From Streptomyces tropicalis (GTDB lineage Bacteria; Actinomycetota; Actinomycetes; Streptomycetales; Streptomycetaceae), in assembly GCF_029269835.1 (NCBI RefSeq), contig NZ_JARJBB010000001.1, forward strand, positions 496,001 to 560,000: a stretch of DNA of 64,000 bases, read 5' to 3'. Below the pieces are notes generated by a model. The model made no database searches. It was not told where the DNA came from and saw nothing but the letters and a program-made list of their open reading frames with translations. This document shows, piece by piece, positions 10,615 through 17,841 of this stretch (the first letter of the stretch is position 1; each line of letters begins with the position of its first letter). A program made the translations under genes and the position numbers.

Positions 10615-12224
10615 ACGAGGCCCTGCCCGACGTACCCGAAGTCCGCGTGGTCGGACTTCCCCAGCTCACGTCCGGCTTCGACCTTGTCGAACGGCTCGAT
10701 CTGCCCATGCACCTCAAGGTGCACGGGCCGCTCGAGCCGATGGGCGGCGAGCAGCTCGCGCAGCTCGCCGAGGCCATCAACCTGAAGGGCCGCGGCGGCG
10801 CGGGCTTCCCGTTCCACAAGAAGCTGCGCTCGGTCGCCGAGGCGGCGATCCGCCGCGGCGTCCGCCCGGTCGTCGTCGTCAACGGCAGCGAGGACGAACC
10901 GGCCTGCCGCAAGGACACGGTGCTCATCAACCGTGCCCCGCACCTCATCCTCGACGGTGCTCTGCTCTGCGCGGAGGCCCTCGGTGCCCGCACGCTCGTG
11001 GTGGGGGTCACCCGGGAGTCCACGCAGCGCTCCATGGAGGCCGCGCTCGCCGAGCGCGGCCTCAGCAACGGCCGCCGGTCGGCCCTCCGCGCGCGCGTGC
11101 AGCGCAATCCAGTGCGGATGGTGACCGGCGCGGCTGCCTCCCTGGTCCGCTCGATCGACGGCGGCCCGGCCATCCCGCCGGGCCGCAAGATCAGCGCCTC
11201 GCAGACCGGCGTGGGCGGCGCCCCGACCCTGCTGTCCAACGCGGAGACGTTCGCCCAGCTGGCCATCGCCGCCCGCATCGGGCCGGAGCGCTACGGCAAC
11301 ACCGGCCTGTACGACGAGCCGGGCACTGTGATGCTCACCGTCTCCGGGGCGGTGGCCCGTCCCATGGTGATCGAGGTGCCGACGGGCGTGCCGCTGCGCT
11401 ACGTCCTGCAGCTGGCCGGCGCGCCGCCGCTGCCGCAGGGCGTGCTCACCGGCGGCTACCACGGCAAGTGGATCGACGCGGCGACCGTCAACGAGGCGAT
11501 CGTCTCGCGCAACTCCCTGGACGCCGTGGGCGGTTCCCTCGGCGCGGGCGCCATCCTGCCGATCAGTCAGGACACCTGCCCGCTCGGCGAGTCGCTCCAG
11601 GTGGCGCGCTGGCTGGCCGAGGAGAGCGCCGGCCAGTGCGGCCCCTGCTATCTCGGTCTGCCGGCCGCCGCGCGCGGCCTGGAGGACATCCTGAACGGTG
11701 GCGGACCGGCCGCCCTGGAGGCGCTGAAACAGGTCGCCAAGAACGTGAAGCGACGCGGCGCGTGCTCGCATCCGGACGGCTCCGCGATGTTCCTGGAGTC
11801 GACCATCAAGGCGTTCACCGACGACCTCGCGGCCCACGTCCTCGGCAACGGCTGCGGACGGCCCGTGGAGGGCGTACTGCCGCTCTTCGAGGGAGGCAGG
11901 GCCCCAGCGGGCGTCCTGGGCGGCGCGGAGACCGAGGAGAACGGGCCCAGCCGGCAGAAGATCCACGTGGACTGGACGCTGTGCCGCGGCCACGGCCTGT
12001 GCGCGGACATCCTGCCGGAGGTCTTCGAGCTGGGCGCCGACGGCTTCCCGACCGTCGCCCAGGCGCAGGTCCCGCGCTACGCGGAGGCCAAGGCGCTGCG
12101 CGCGGTGCGCCGCTGCCCGGCCCTCGCCCTGCGGCTGGAGGAGGACACCCGCTCCCAGGCGCCCTCGCGCAACAATCTGCCGGTGCTCTCCCAGGGCCGC
12201 GGCCGCCGCGCCCTGGGCCGCTGA
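10611..12224 (+). CDS. NuoF-like NAD(P)H-binding iron-sulfur flavoprotein fused to a ferredoxin domain
   Basis: A 537-residue protein resembling the NADH-oxidising subunit of complex I. FMN/NADH motifs are GRGGAGFPFHKKL and NGSEDEPACRKD, followed by an SLBB domain (about 240-310) and the NuoF iron-sulfur region. There the usual ESCGxCxxC is ESAGQCGPC: the first Cys is Ala, so only three of the four normal cluster ligands are evident (with the later RGACSHPDG). The last ~95 residues are a single-cluster ferredoxin domain with CRGHGLC and RRCPALAL, as in [3Fe-4S]-type P450 ferredoxins. The GTG start overlaps the upstream stop and has GGAGG 5 nt before it. With the membrane cytochrome gene it probably forms a NAD(P)H-to-haem redox module, inferred from domains only. 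Confidence 0.85.
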   Translation: MNEALPDVPEVRVVGLPQLTSGFDLVERLDLPMHLKVHGPLEPMGGEQLAQLAEAINLKGRGGAGFPFHKKLRSVAEAAIRRGVRPVVVVNGSEDEPACRKDTVLINRAPHLILDGALLCAEALGARTLVVGVTRESTQRSMEAALAERGLSNGRRSALRARVQRNPVRMVTGAAASLVRSIDGGPAIPPGRKISASQTGVGGAPTLLSNAETFAQLAIAARIGPERYGNTGLYDEPGTVMLTVSGAVARPMVIEVPTGVPLRYVLQLAGAPPLPQGVLTGGYHGKWIDAATVNEAIVSRNSLDAVGGSLGAGAILPISQDTCPLGESLQVARWLAEESAGQCGPCYLGLPAAARGLEDILNGGGPAALEALKQVAKNVKRRGACSHPDGSAMFLESTIKAFTDDLAAHVLGNGCGRPVEGVLPLFEGGRAPAGVLGGAETEENGPSRQKIHVDWTLCRGHGLCADILPEVFELGADGFPTVAQAQVPRYAEAKALRAVRRCPALALRLEEDTRSQAPSRNNLPVLSQGRGRRALGR

Positions 12225-12233
12225 CGGGCCGGA

Positions 12234-12281
12234 CACGGCCACGGCGGGCCACCCCTTCCGGGGTGGCCCGCCGTGGCCGTG
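12234..12281 (+). terminator. Strong hairpin terminator after the redox pair
   Basis: Perfect 22-bp inverted repeat with a TTCC tetraloop starting 10 nt after the stop codon. No U-tract. It could also stop transcription arriving from the opposite strand. Confidence 0.85.
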
Positions 12282-12310
12282 CGTCCGCGGGGCGGCGTGC
12301 GGAATGCGAA

Positions 12311-12341
12311 AGGCGGGCCATCCGATGGGATGACCCGCCTT
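12311..12341 (-). terminator. Terminator after tRNA-Ala copy 1
   Basis: Near-perfect stem AGGCGGG(TC)ATCC / GGAT(GG)CCCGCCT with a 4-nt loop, followed on the minus strand by TTTCGC, 10 nt after the tRNA 3' end. Confidence 0.7.
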
Positions 12342-12350
12342 CTTCTCCTG

Positions 12351-12423
12351 TGGAGCTAAGGAGAATTGAACTCCTGACCTCCTGCATGCCATGCAGGCGC
12401 TCTACCAACTGAGCTATAGCCCC
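12351..12423 (-). tRNA. tRNA-Ala (anticodon GGC), copy 1
   Basis: 73-nt cloverleaf read on the minus strand. Acceptor GGGGCTA/TAGCTCC with discriminator A, D-arm AGCTCAGTTGGTAGAGC, anticodon stem CCTGC/GCAGG with loop ATGGCAT giving anticodon GGC, and T-arm with the GTTCAATTC loop. CCA is not encoded. Identical to the copy at 13330-13402. Confidence 0.97.
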
Positions 12424-12486
12424 TCGCGGCGAAGCGGCCGAACCGCTTTTCCACCGTGTCGCCCGGTTTCCCCGGCGGCGTCGCCA

Positions 12487-12516
12487 ACATTACAGGTGGT
12501 CGGGGCGCTGCACCAA
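12487..12516 (-). promoter_or_regulatory. Candidate promoter of tRNA-Ala copy 1
   Basis: TTGGTG (12511-12516) and TAATGT (12487-12492) separated by 18 nt, on the minus strand about 64 nt before the tRNA 5' end; good match to a housekeeping-sigma promoter. Confidence 0.5.
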
Positions 12517-12585
12517 ATCGGTTTCCGTCGCGCCCGAATTGACCGTTGTGCGAACCCGCTTGCCGGACACCGGGCCCCGCGGGCC

Positions 12586-12819
12586 TCAGGCCGTGACGAA
12601 CGAGTAGAACCGCTTCAGCGTGCAGTGCTCCTCCAGGAGGCGGCCGTAGATCGGCTCCCCCTCGAGTTCGCGGTACGTCTCGATGGGGTCGCCTTTTATG
12701 ATCAGCGCCCGTGCGCATTCCTCGCACCAGTACTGGTAGTCGGGGTTCAGCGGCTCCATGTCACGGACGATCGGCGTGCCGCTGCCGCACCAGTCGCACT
12801 TCCGCCTGTGTGCACCCAT
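12586..12819 (-). CDS. Small zinc-ribbon-like protein, unknown function
   Basis: A 77-residue hypothetical protein. Two Cys pairs (CDWCGSG near residue 8 and WCEECARAL near 32) are spaced like a zinc knuckle. The C-terminal half (ETYRELEGEPIYGRLLEEHCTLKRFYSF) is helical and contains another Cys. The start has GGAG 7 nt upstream and follows the stop of the preceding microprotein gene by 3 nt, so the two are co-transcribed. Both lie between identical tRNA-Ala genes on the same strand. Confidence 0.8.
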   Translation of the reverse strand: MGAHRRKCDWCGSGTPIVRDMEPLNPDYQYWCEECARALIIKGDPIETYRELEGEPIYGRLLEEHCTLKRFYSFVTA

Positions 12820-12822
12820 CGA

Positions 12823-12996
12823 TCAGCTCCAGCTGTGGCCGCAGGCCGTGCACACGTACGAGATCCCCCCGTTGTCGCCGAGGACTTGGGCCACATGGAG
12901 GGAGCCGCAGGAGGGGCAGACGAGGCGGGTGACCGTGTCCCGGGTCAACGCCGCACCGAGGAGGCCGTCGACCTCCTCGTGGATGCTGGCAGGCAT
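12823..12996 (-). CDS. 57-residue zinc-ribbon protein
   Basis: Hypothetical microprotein. After a short N-terminal helix (MPASIHEEVDGLLGAAL) come CPSCGS and CTACGHSW, a CxxC-x(17)-CxxC arrangement typical of rubredoxin-like zinc ribbons. The ATG at 12996 has GGGAGGGAG 6-7 nt upstream, which decides this start over a longer ORF reaching 13185. First gene of a two-gene unit with the 77-residue protein downstream. Function unknown; small ribbons of this kind bind nucleic acid or protein partners. Confidence 0.8.
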   Translation of the reverse strand: MPASIHEEVDGLLGAALTRDTVTRLVCPSCGSLHVAQVLGDNGGISYVCTACGHSWS

Positions 12997-13260
12997 CGCT
13001 ACTCCCTCCCGTCGGGCCGCGCACCCTCCGGCCGTTTGATTCTGCCACGGCCGGGCCAATACGGTCAGCGACGCCTCGGTACCAGTCCGGCCACGGCACC
13101 CGTGGCGGCCGTTCCGGCCAGCACGAACGCACGCACCGGGGGCGCCCTCGCAGAGATATACGCCCCCGGGCCCCGAGTGACTCAAGCCACCGGCGGAACA
13201 ATGCGCACGCCCCGTTCACCGGGCCGGCCCCGGAACAGGACCCGCGGAGCCGGGATGCAG

Positions 13261-13289
13261 AAAATCCCGCCCCCAGACGGGGACGGGAT
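13261..13289 (-). terminator. Terminator after tRNA-Ala copy 2
   Basis: ATCCCGTCCCC and GGGGGCGGGAT form a stem with a 4-nt loop, followed on the minus strand by TTT, about 40 nt after the tRNA 3' end. Confidence 0.65.
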
Positions 13290-13329
13290 CCTCTTCACCG
13301 ATCCTTGGCACCGGGTGGATGCCGATCAG

Positions 13330-13402
13330 TGGAGCTAAGGAGAATTGAACTCCTGACCTCCTGCATGCCATGCAGGCGCTCTACCAACTGAGCTATAGCC
13401 CC
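13330..13402 (-). tRNA. tRNA-Ala (anticodon GGC), copy 2
   Basis: Same 73-nt sequence as copy 1. The identity stops at the tRNA boundaries, so only the tRNA genes are duplicated. CCA is not encoded. Confidence 0.97.
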
Positions 13403-13494
13403 TTGCGTTCTTCCCGCTCGGCGGGGCGAACAAGAAGAACTTTAGCCTGCGACCTGCCGGAAAGTGAAATCCGCCGGCCCCGTGGCCCGAGGGC

Positions 13495-14166
13495 TCAGTC
13501 GTCGTCGCCGAGGACGGGCTCCGGCAGGGTGCCGGCGTTGTGCTCCAGCAGGCGCCAGCCGCGGGCGCCCTCGCCCAGGACGGACCAGCAGCAGTTGGAG
13601 AGACCGCCGAGGCTCTCCCAGTGCCGGGACTCCAGACCGAGCAGGCGCCCGATGGTGGTGCGGATCGTGCCACCGTGGCTGACCACCACGAGCGTGCCGT
13701 CCTCAGGCGTCTTCTCGACGTGCCGCAGCACGACGGGGGCGGCCCGGTCGGCGACCTCGGTCTCCAGCTCGCCGCCGCCGCGGCGCACCGGCTCACCGCG
13801 CTTCCACGCGGTGTACTCGTCGCCGTGGCGGGCGAGGATCTCCTCGTGCGTCAGGCCCTGCCAGACGCCCGCGTAGGTCTCGCGCAGACCCTCGTCGTGG
13901 GTGATCTCCAGGCCGGTGAGGGCGGCCAGCTCGGCCGCCGTGTCCGCGGCGCGCCTCAGGTCCGAGGCGACGATCGCGTCGGGCTTCAGCGAGGCCAGCA
14001 GGCGGGCCGCGCGGCGGGCCTGCTCCCGCCCGGCGTCGGTGAGCTCGACGTCGGTGCTGCCCTGGAAGCGGCGCTCCACGTTCCAGGAGGTCTGGCCGTG
14101 CCGCCACAGGATGACGCGGCGGCCGCGGTCCCGCGCGGGGGCGGGCGCCTCACCGGCGGTGGTCAT
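13495..14166 (-). CDS. Histidine phosphatase family protein
   Basis: Phosphoglycerate-mutase-like phosphatase of 223 residues. The catalytic motif is LWRHGQTSWN near the N-terminus (His as phospho-acceptor), with SDLRRAADTA, LRETYAGVWQG and VVVSHGGTIR as the other family blocks (second catalytic His in SHGG). Substrate unknown. The ATG at 14166 overlaps the rsfS stop as ATGA, so I prefer it to the GTG at 14172. Translational coupling to rsfS suggests shared control, a pairing common in Streptomyces. Confidence 0.9.
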   Translation of the reverse strand: MTTAGEAPAPARDRGRRVILWRHGQTSWNVERRFQGSTDVELTDAGREQARRAARLLASLKPDAIVASDLRRAADTAAELAALTGLEITHDEGLRETYAGVWQGLTHEEILARHGDEYTAWKRGEPVRRGGGELETEVADRAAPVVLRHVEKTPEDGTLVVVSHGGTIRTTIGRLLGLESRHWESLGGLSNCCWSVLGEGARGWRLLEHNAGTLPEPVLGDDD

Positions 14167-14609
14167 CGCCACTCACCGCCCAGGTCCGCCGACTCCTCGG
14201 CGGCCTGCAGCTTCGCGTGCTCCTCCGCCTTGCCCCGGGTGGCCCGGGCGTCCTCGGGCAGCTCGATCTCGGGGCAGTCCTTCCACAGGCGCTCCAGGGC
14301 GTAGAAGACGCGCTCCTCGCTGTGCTGGACGTGGACGACGATGTCGACGTAGTCGAGCAGGACCCAGCGGGCCTCTCGGTCGCCCTCGCGGCGTACGGGC
14401 TTGGCGCCGCACTCCTTCTGCAGCCGCTCCTCGATCTCGTCGACGATCGACTTGACCTGGCGGTCGTTGGGCGCGGACGCCAGGAGGAAGGCATCCGTGA
14501 TCGACAGGACGTCACTGACGTCGTAGCCGATGATGTCGTGCGCGAGCTTGTCGGCGGCCGCCTGGGCGGCGGTGTTGATGAGCTCGAGGGAACGGTCGGT
14601 CGCGGTCAC
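14163..14609 (-). CDS. rsfS: Ribosome silencing factor RsfS
   Basis: RsfS/Iojap protein of 148 residues that binds ribosomal protein L14 and blocks joining of the 50S and 30S subunits in poor nutrient conditions. Family motifs are ADKLAHDIIGYDVSDV, APNDRQVKSIVDEIEE and GDREARWVLLDYVDIVVHV (the central WVLLDYGDIVVHVF-type block). The C-terminus carries a charged Glu/Ala-rich tail. The GTG start at 14609 was chosen from homology to the usual MTATDRS N-terminus. The gene lies downstream of nadD and the LCP gene on the same strand, an order conserved in many bacteria. Confidence 0.95.
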   Translation of the reverse strand: MTATDRSLELINTAAQAAADKLAHDIIGYDVSDVLSITDAFLLASAPNDRQVKSIVDEIEERLQKECGAKPVRREGDREARWVLLDYVDIVVHVQHSEERVFYALERLWKDCPEIELPEDARATRGKAEEHAKLQAAEESADLGGEWR

Positions 14610-14723
14610 TGCATGGCTTTCCGTCGGCGGTCACTGGACCTCAAGGGTCTCACGGACGGACCGCCCCCGGCCCGGGACCGGCGTGCTGCGGTCCCGGGGC
14701 GGGGGCGGGGTGCCTGCGGCCCG

Positions 14724-16484
14724 TCAGGAGGACGGGCGGTAGTCCTGGCCGAGGACGACCGACACGTCGGCGTTGGAGCCGACCGTTCCCTTGGCCACGG
14801 CGCTCGCGGGGAGCCCGAGGGTCTTGGCGACCTCGGTGGCCTTCTGCCGGTCGGCGGCGTCGCCGTAGACCACCCGGGACCCGGTCCGGACGGCGGTGGA
14901 CGAGCCGCCCTCCAGGAAGGTGAAGCCGCCGTTGAGCAGGACCACCCGGGCCTTCTCGGTGTTGTCCCGGATGCCCGAGGCGTTCTGCACCGAGACCCGG
15001 ACGGCCGCGCCCTGGTCGGGGCTCTTGGCCGTGCCGCCGAGGATCTGCCGGACGACGCTGTCGCTGGTCTGGGCGCTCAGGGTGCCGTCGGCCTGCACGG
15101 GCAGCAGCGCCGTGCGGTACGAGCCGCCCTTGGCGAGGTCGGCGAGCTTGGCGAGGAAGGTGCCGAGGTCCTTGTCGGTGAGCGACGGGTCGAGGATCTG
15201 CGCCAGCGTCTGCACGGTGGTGGTCGCGGCCTGCGGGTCGGAGGACAGCTTGCGCAGCACCGCCTGCATGACCTGGCCGAACCGCTGCAGCTGGGCGTTC
15301 TGCGTCTCGCCGGGCGCCCGGTAGGTGGCGTAGGCGACGGCCATCCGCCCGCTGAGGGTCTGGTCCTGGCCGCGGTGGACGAGGGGCCCGGTGCCCTTCT
15401 TCTTGCCGGCGTCCGGGTCGGGCACGTCGGCGTCGGTGTTCAGGTCGATGTTGCCGACCATGTCGACCAGGTTCTGCAGGTACGGGGTGTCCAGCCGCCA
15501 CGTGCCCTCGATGCTGGTGCCGAGGACGGTGCCGAGCTGGTCCCGGGTGCCGGAGGAGCCGTCGTCCTGGACCGACTTGGCGAGCGTCGTGGTGGTGCCG
15601 TCGTCTCCCGTCAGCGCGAGGGAGTTGGGCAGCAGCACGGTGGTGCCCTGCTTGGTGGTGGTGTTGTCGACCAGCAGCACGGTGGCGGTGCCGCCCTTGG
15701 CCGTGTCGTGCAGGTGGACGACGACCACGTCGCGGTTCTGCGCGGCCACCGGCGTGGTGGTGCCGGCGGCCGGCCCGGACGCGGACAGTCCCGGCAGCTT
15801 CCCCGCGTACCAGAGGTAGCCGACGCCGCCGGCCGCGGCCAGCGCGAGGACCACGGCGAGGGCGACGATCCGGCTGCGGGCGCGCCGGCGCGCCTCCTCG
15901 CGGCGCTCGGTGCGGTTCTCGGTGAACTTGAGCCAGTCGATGACGTCCTCGGAGTCGTCGCTCGGCTCCTCGACGAAGGCGAACTGCTCGGTGTGGTAGT
16001 CCTCTTCGCCCGCAGGCTCCCCGTCACGGGGGCCCTCGCCCCCGTCCGGCCGCTGCGTCCCGGGGCGCGCCGGCCGGGCGGGCGCCTCCTCGGCGGGTCC
16101 GGCCTGCTGGGGGATGTGGGCGGTCTGCTCGGAGACCCGGGGCTGCCGGCCGCTGGTCGCGGTCCGGCCGTACGGGTCGTAGGACGCCGCCTGCCCGCCC
16201 GCCGCTCCGGTGCCGTACGGGTCGTAGCCGCCCGGGGCTCCGTAGGGGGAGGCAGGGGCCTGCTGGCCGGTGCCGTAGCCGCCGTGGGGCGGTGCGGGCG
16301 GCTGCTGCTCCTGGCCGCCGGCGGCGTAGGGGTCGTAGCCGTAGCCCTGCTGCCCGTACCCGTCGTACGCCGTCTGCGGGGCCTGCTGGGACGGGACCTG
16401 CCGGTACACCGGCCGGCCGTACTCGTCGTAGCCGACGATCTCGTACGGTTCGCCGCCGTACTCGGCGTCGTATCGCTCGTTCAC
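14724..16484 (-). CDS. LCP/LytR-like membrane protein with LytR C-terminal domain, degenerate active site
   Basis: 586 residues from a GTG at 16484 preceded by GAGAGGGG. Residues 1-200 are a Tyr/Gly/Pro-rich cytoplasmic region with repeats of YDPYG; a transmembrane helix lies at ~205-225; ~250-415 resembles an LCP domain; ~493-580 is a LytR_C domain (VRVSVQNASGIRDNTEKA). LCP enzymes attach teichoic acids and other glycopolymers to peptidoglycan using conserved Arg and Asp residues. Here the PRDS-like block reads LPNSLAL and the YxRxRH...D..R block reads YATYRAPGETQNAQLQRF, so most catalytic Arg/Asp appear lost. It may be a structural or regulatory LCP relative. It sits 16 nt after nadD. Confidence 0.8.
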   Translation of the reverse strand: MNERYDAEYGGEPYEIVGYDEYGRPVYRQVPSQQAPQTAYDGYGQQGYGYDPYAAGGQEQQPPAPPHGGYGTGQQAPASPYGAPGGYDPYGTGAAGGQAASYDPYGRTATSGRQPRVSEQTAHIPQQAGPAEEAPARPARPGTQRPDGGEGPRDGEPAGEEDYHTEQFAFVEEPSDDSEDVIDWLKFTENRTERREEARRRARSRIVALAVVLALAAAGGVGYLWYAGKLPGLSASGPAAGTTTPVAAQNRDVVVVHLHDTAKGGTATVLLVDNTTTKQGTTVLLPNSLALTGDDGTTTTLAKSVQDDGSSGTRDQLGTVLGTSIEGTWRLDTPYLQNLVDMVGNIDLNTDADVPDPDAGKKKGTGPLVHRGQDQTLSGRMAVAYATYRAPGETQNAQLQRFGQVMQAVLRKLSSDPQAATTTVQTLAQILDPSLTDKDLGTFLAKLADLAKGGSYRTALLPVQADGTLSAQTSDSVVRQILGGTAKSPDQGAAVRVSVQNASGIRDNTEKARVVLLNGGFTFLEGGSSTAVRTGSRVVYGDAADRQKATEVAKTLGLPASAVAKGTVGSNADVSVVLGQDYRPSS

Positions 16485-16500
16485 CGGTGCCCCTCTCGGC

Positions 16501-17160
16501 TCACTCGCCGCGGTACAGCTCGCGCTTGTCGATGTAGCGCACGACGCCGTCCGGCACCAGGTACCAGACGGGATCTCCCTTGGCGACTCTCGCACGGCAG
16601 TCCGTGGAGGAGATGGCGAGGGCGGGCACCTCGACGAACGAGACGCCGCCCTCCGGGAGTCCGGGGTCGGTCAGGTGGTGGCCCGGGCGGGTGACCCCGA
16701 TGAAGTGCGCCAGGGAGAACAGCTCCTCCGAGTCCCGCCAGGTCAGGATCTGGCCGAGCGCGTCGGCGCCGGTGATGAAGAACAGGTCGGTGTCGGGGTT
16801 GAGGGCCCGCAGGTCGCGCAGCGTGTCCACGGTGTAGGTGGGGCCGCCGCGGTCGATGTCGATGCGGCTCACGGAGAACTGGGGGTTCTCGGCGGTCGCG
16901 ATGACCGTCATCAGGTAGCGGTCCTCGGCCGGGGAGACCGTGCGGTGGCTCTTCTGCCACGGCTGGCCGGTCGGCACGAACACGACCTCGTCCAGGTGGA
17001 ACTGCGCGGCGACCTCGCTGGCCGCCACGAGGTGCCCGTGGTGGATCGGGTCGAACGTTCCGCCCATGACGCCGAGGCGGCGCTTGCCCGGCGTCGACGG
17101 CCCGCCGCCGGGCCCGTGCGCGGGGCGCTTCACCGTGTCGCCCGCCGGACCGGTAGGCAT
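16501..17160 (-). CDS. nadD: Nicotinate-nucleotide adenylyltransferase
   Basis: Adenylates nicotinate mononucleotide in NAD synthesis. The nucleotidyltransferase signature [12 protein letters not shown] is present, as is [13 protein letters not shown], which corresponds to the ISSTxIR motif with one change. The product is 219 residues. The ATG at 17160 (MPTGPAGD) has GGGAGAG 7-8 nt upstream; the ATG at 17175 would overlap that site, so I prefer the shorter form. The first ~25 residues are a non-conserved Gly/Pro-rich extension. Gene order nadD - LCP - rsfS - phosphatase is tight and same-strand. Confidence 0.95.
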   Translation of the reverse strand: MPTGPAGDTVKRPAHGPGGGPSTPGKRRLGVMGGTFDPIHHGHLVAASEVAAQFHLDEVVFVPTGQPWQKSHRTVSPAEDRYLMTVIATAENPQFSVSRIDIDRGGPTYTVDTLRDLRALNPDTDLFFITGADALGQILTWRDSEELFSLAHFIGVTRPGHHLTDPGLPEGGVSFVEVPALAISSTDCRARVAKGDPVWYLVPDGVVRYIDKRELYRGE

Positions 17161-17278
17161 GTCCTGCTCTCCCATGCGTGCAGACCCTACCGGCCCGGCC
17201 CGAGGGCTCCGGCCGACGCCTCCCCGGGGGGTGGCCCCGCCGTGGAGGGGGCGGTCCCGGGGCGGATCACGGCGCGGC

Positions 17279-17434
17279 TCAGCGGTCGCGGTTGAAGCGG
17301 GTGGTGATCCACAGCAGGAGCAGCAGGATGAGAAGCGCGCCGCCGCCGGTGACGAACGGGCTGAGGCTCTGGTGGTTGCCGCCCTCGCCCTCGGCGAGGT
17401 TGACCAACTGGGCAGCGGTGCTCGGGATGCTCAT
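17279..17434 (-). CDS. 51-residue single-pass membrane microprotein
   Basis: Unrecognised small protein. After a polar N-terminus ([19 protein letters not shown]) it has one hydrophobic helix, about residues 29-44 ([18 protein letters not shown]), and ends RFNRDR, so the positive C-terminus is probably cytoplasmic. Codon use is typical of the neighbourhood. It stands upstream of nadD on the same strand, and a second microprotein of similar layout lies 131 nt further upstream. The ribosome binding site is weak. Confidence 0.65.
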   Translation of the reverse strand: MSIPSTAAQLVNLAEGEGGNHQSLSPFVTGGGALLILLLLLWITTRFNRDR

Positions 17435-17565
17435 CTTCGGCAGAACCTATCCGTGTGGGCGGGACAAGGACGTCCGGCTCATCGTATGCGGACGGCTCCG
17501 CGGCGATCACGCCGACTCCGCCTCTCGGCGAAGCCGGCCGCCGGGCCGGGAACCTTCCGGGCGCC

Positions 17566-17730
17566 TCAGTCGTCGTTGCGCTTGTACCCGCGCAACAGGA
17601 ACCAGCCGGTGAGCACACAGCCCACCACCATCACGACCAGGACGACCCTGAGCAGGTTGCCCGACCCCTGATGCTGGGCGGCCGCGGTCGCGGCCTCGGC
17701 GAGCCGGGCGGCTGCGGGGTGGTGCTCCAT
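17566..17730 (-). CDS. 54-residue single-pass membrane microprotein
   Basis: Unrecognised small protein with a polar Ala/His-rich N-terminus (MEHHPAAARLAEAATAAAQ), a single hydrophobic helix at about residues 26-46 (LLRVVLVVMVVGCVLTGWFLL) and a basic end (RGYKRNDD). The start has AAGGAG 9 nt upstream. It is transcribed divergently from the M48 peptidase gene (111 nt gap), so a functional link as a membrane regulator or substrate of the peptidase is possible but unproven. Confidence 0.75.
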   Translation of the reverse strand: MEHHPAAARLAEAATAAAQHQGSGNLLRVVLVVMVVGCVLTGWFLLRGYKRNDD

Positions 17731-17841
17731 CACGTGGACTCCTTCGCTGTGCTGCCCGTCCACGGTAGCGCCGCCTGGGCTGGGCCCTGCTTCGGGGGCG
17801 CACCGGTCAGGTACGAACAGACGCACACATGGGGGGACCGC

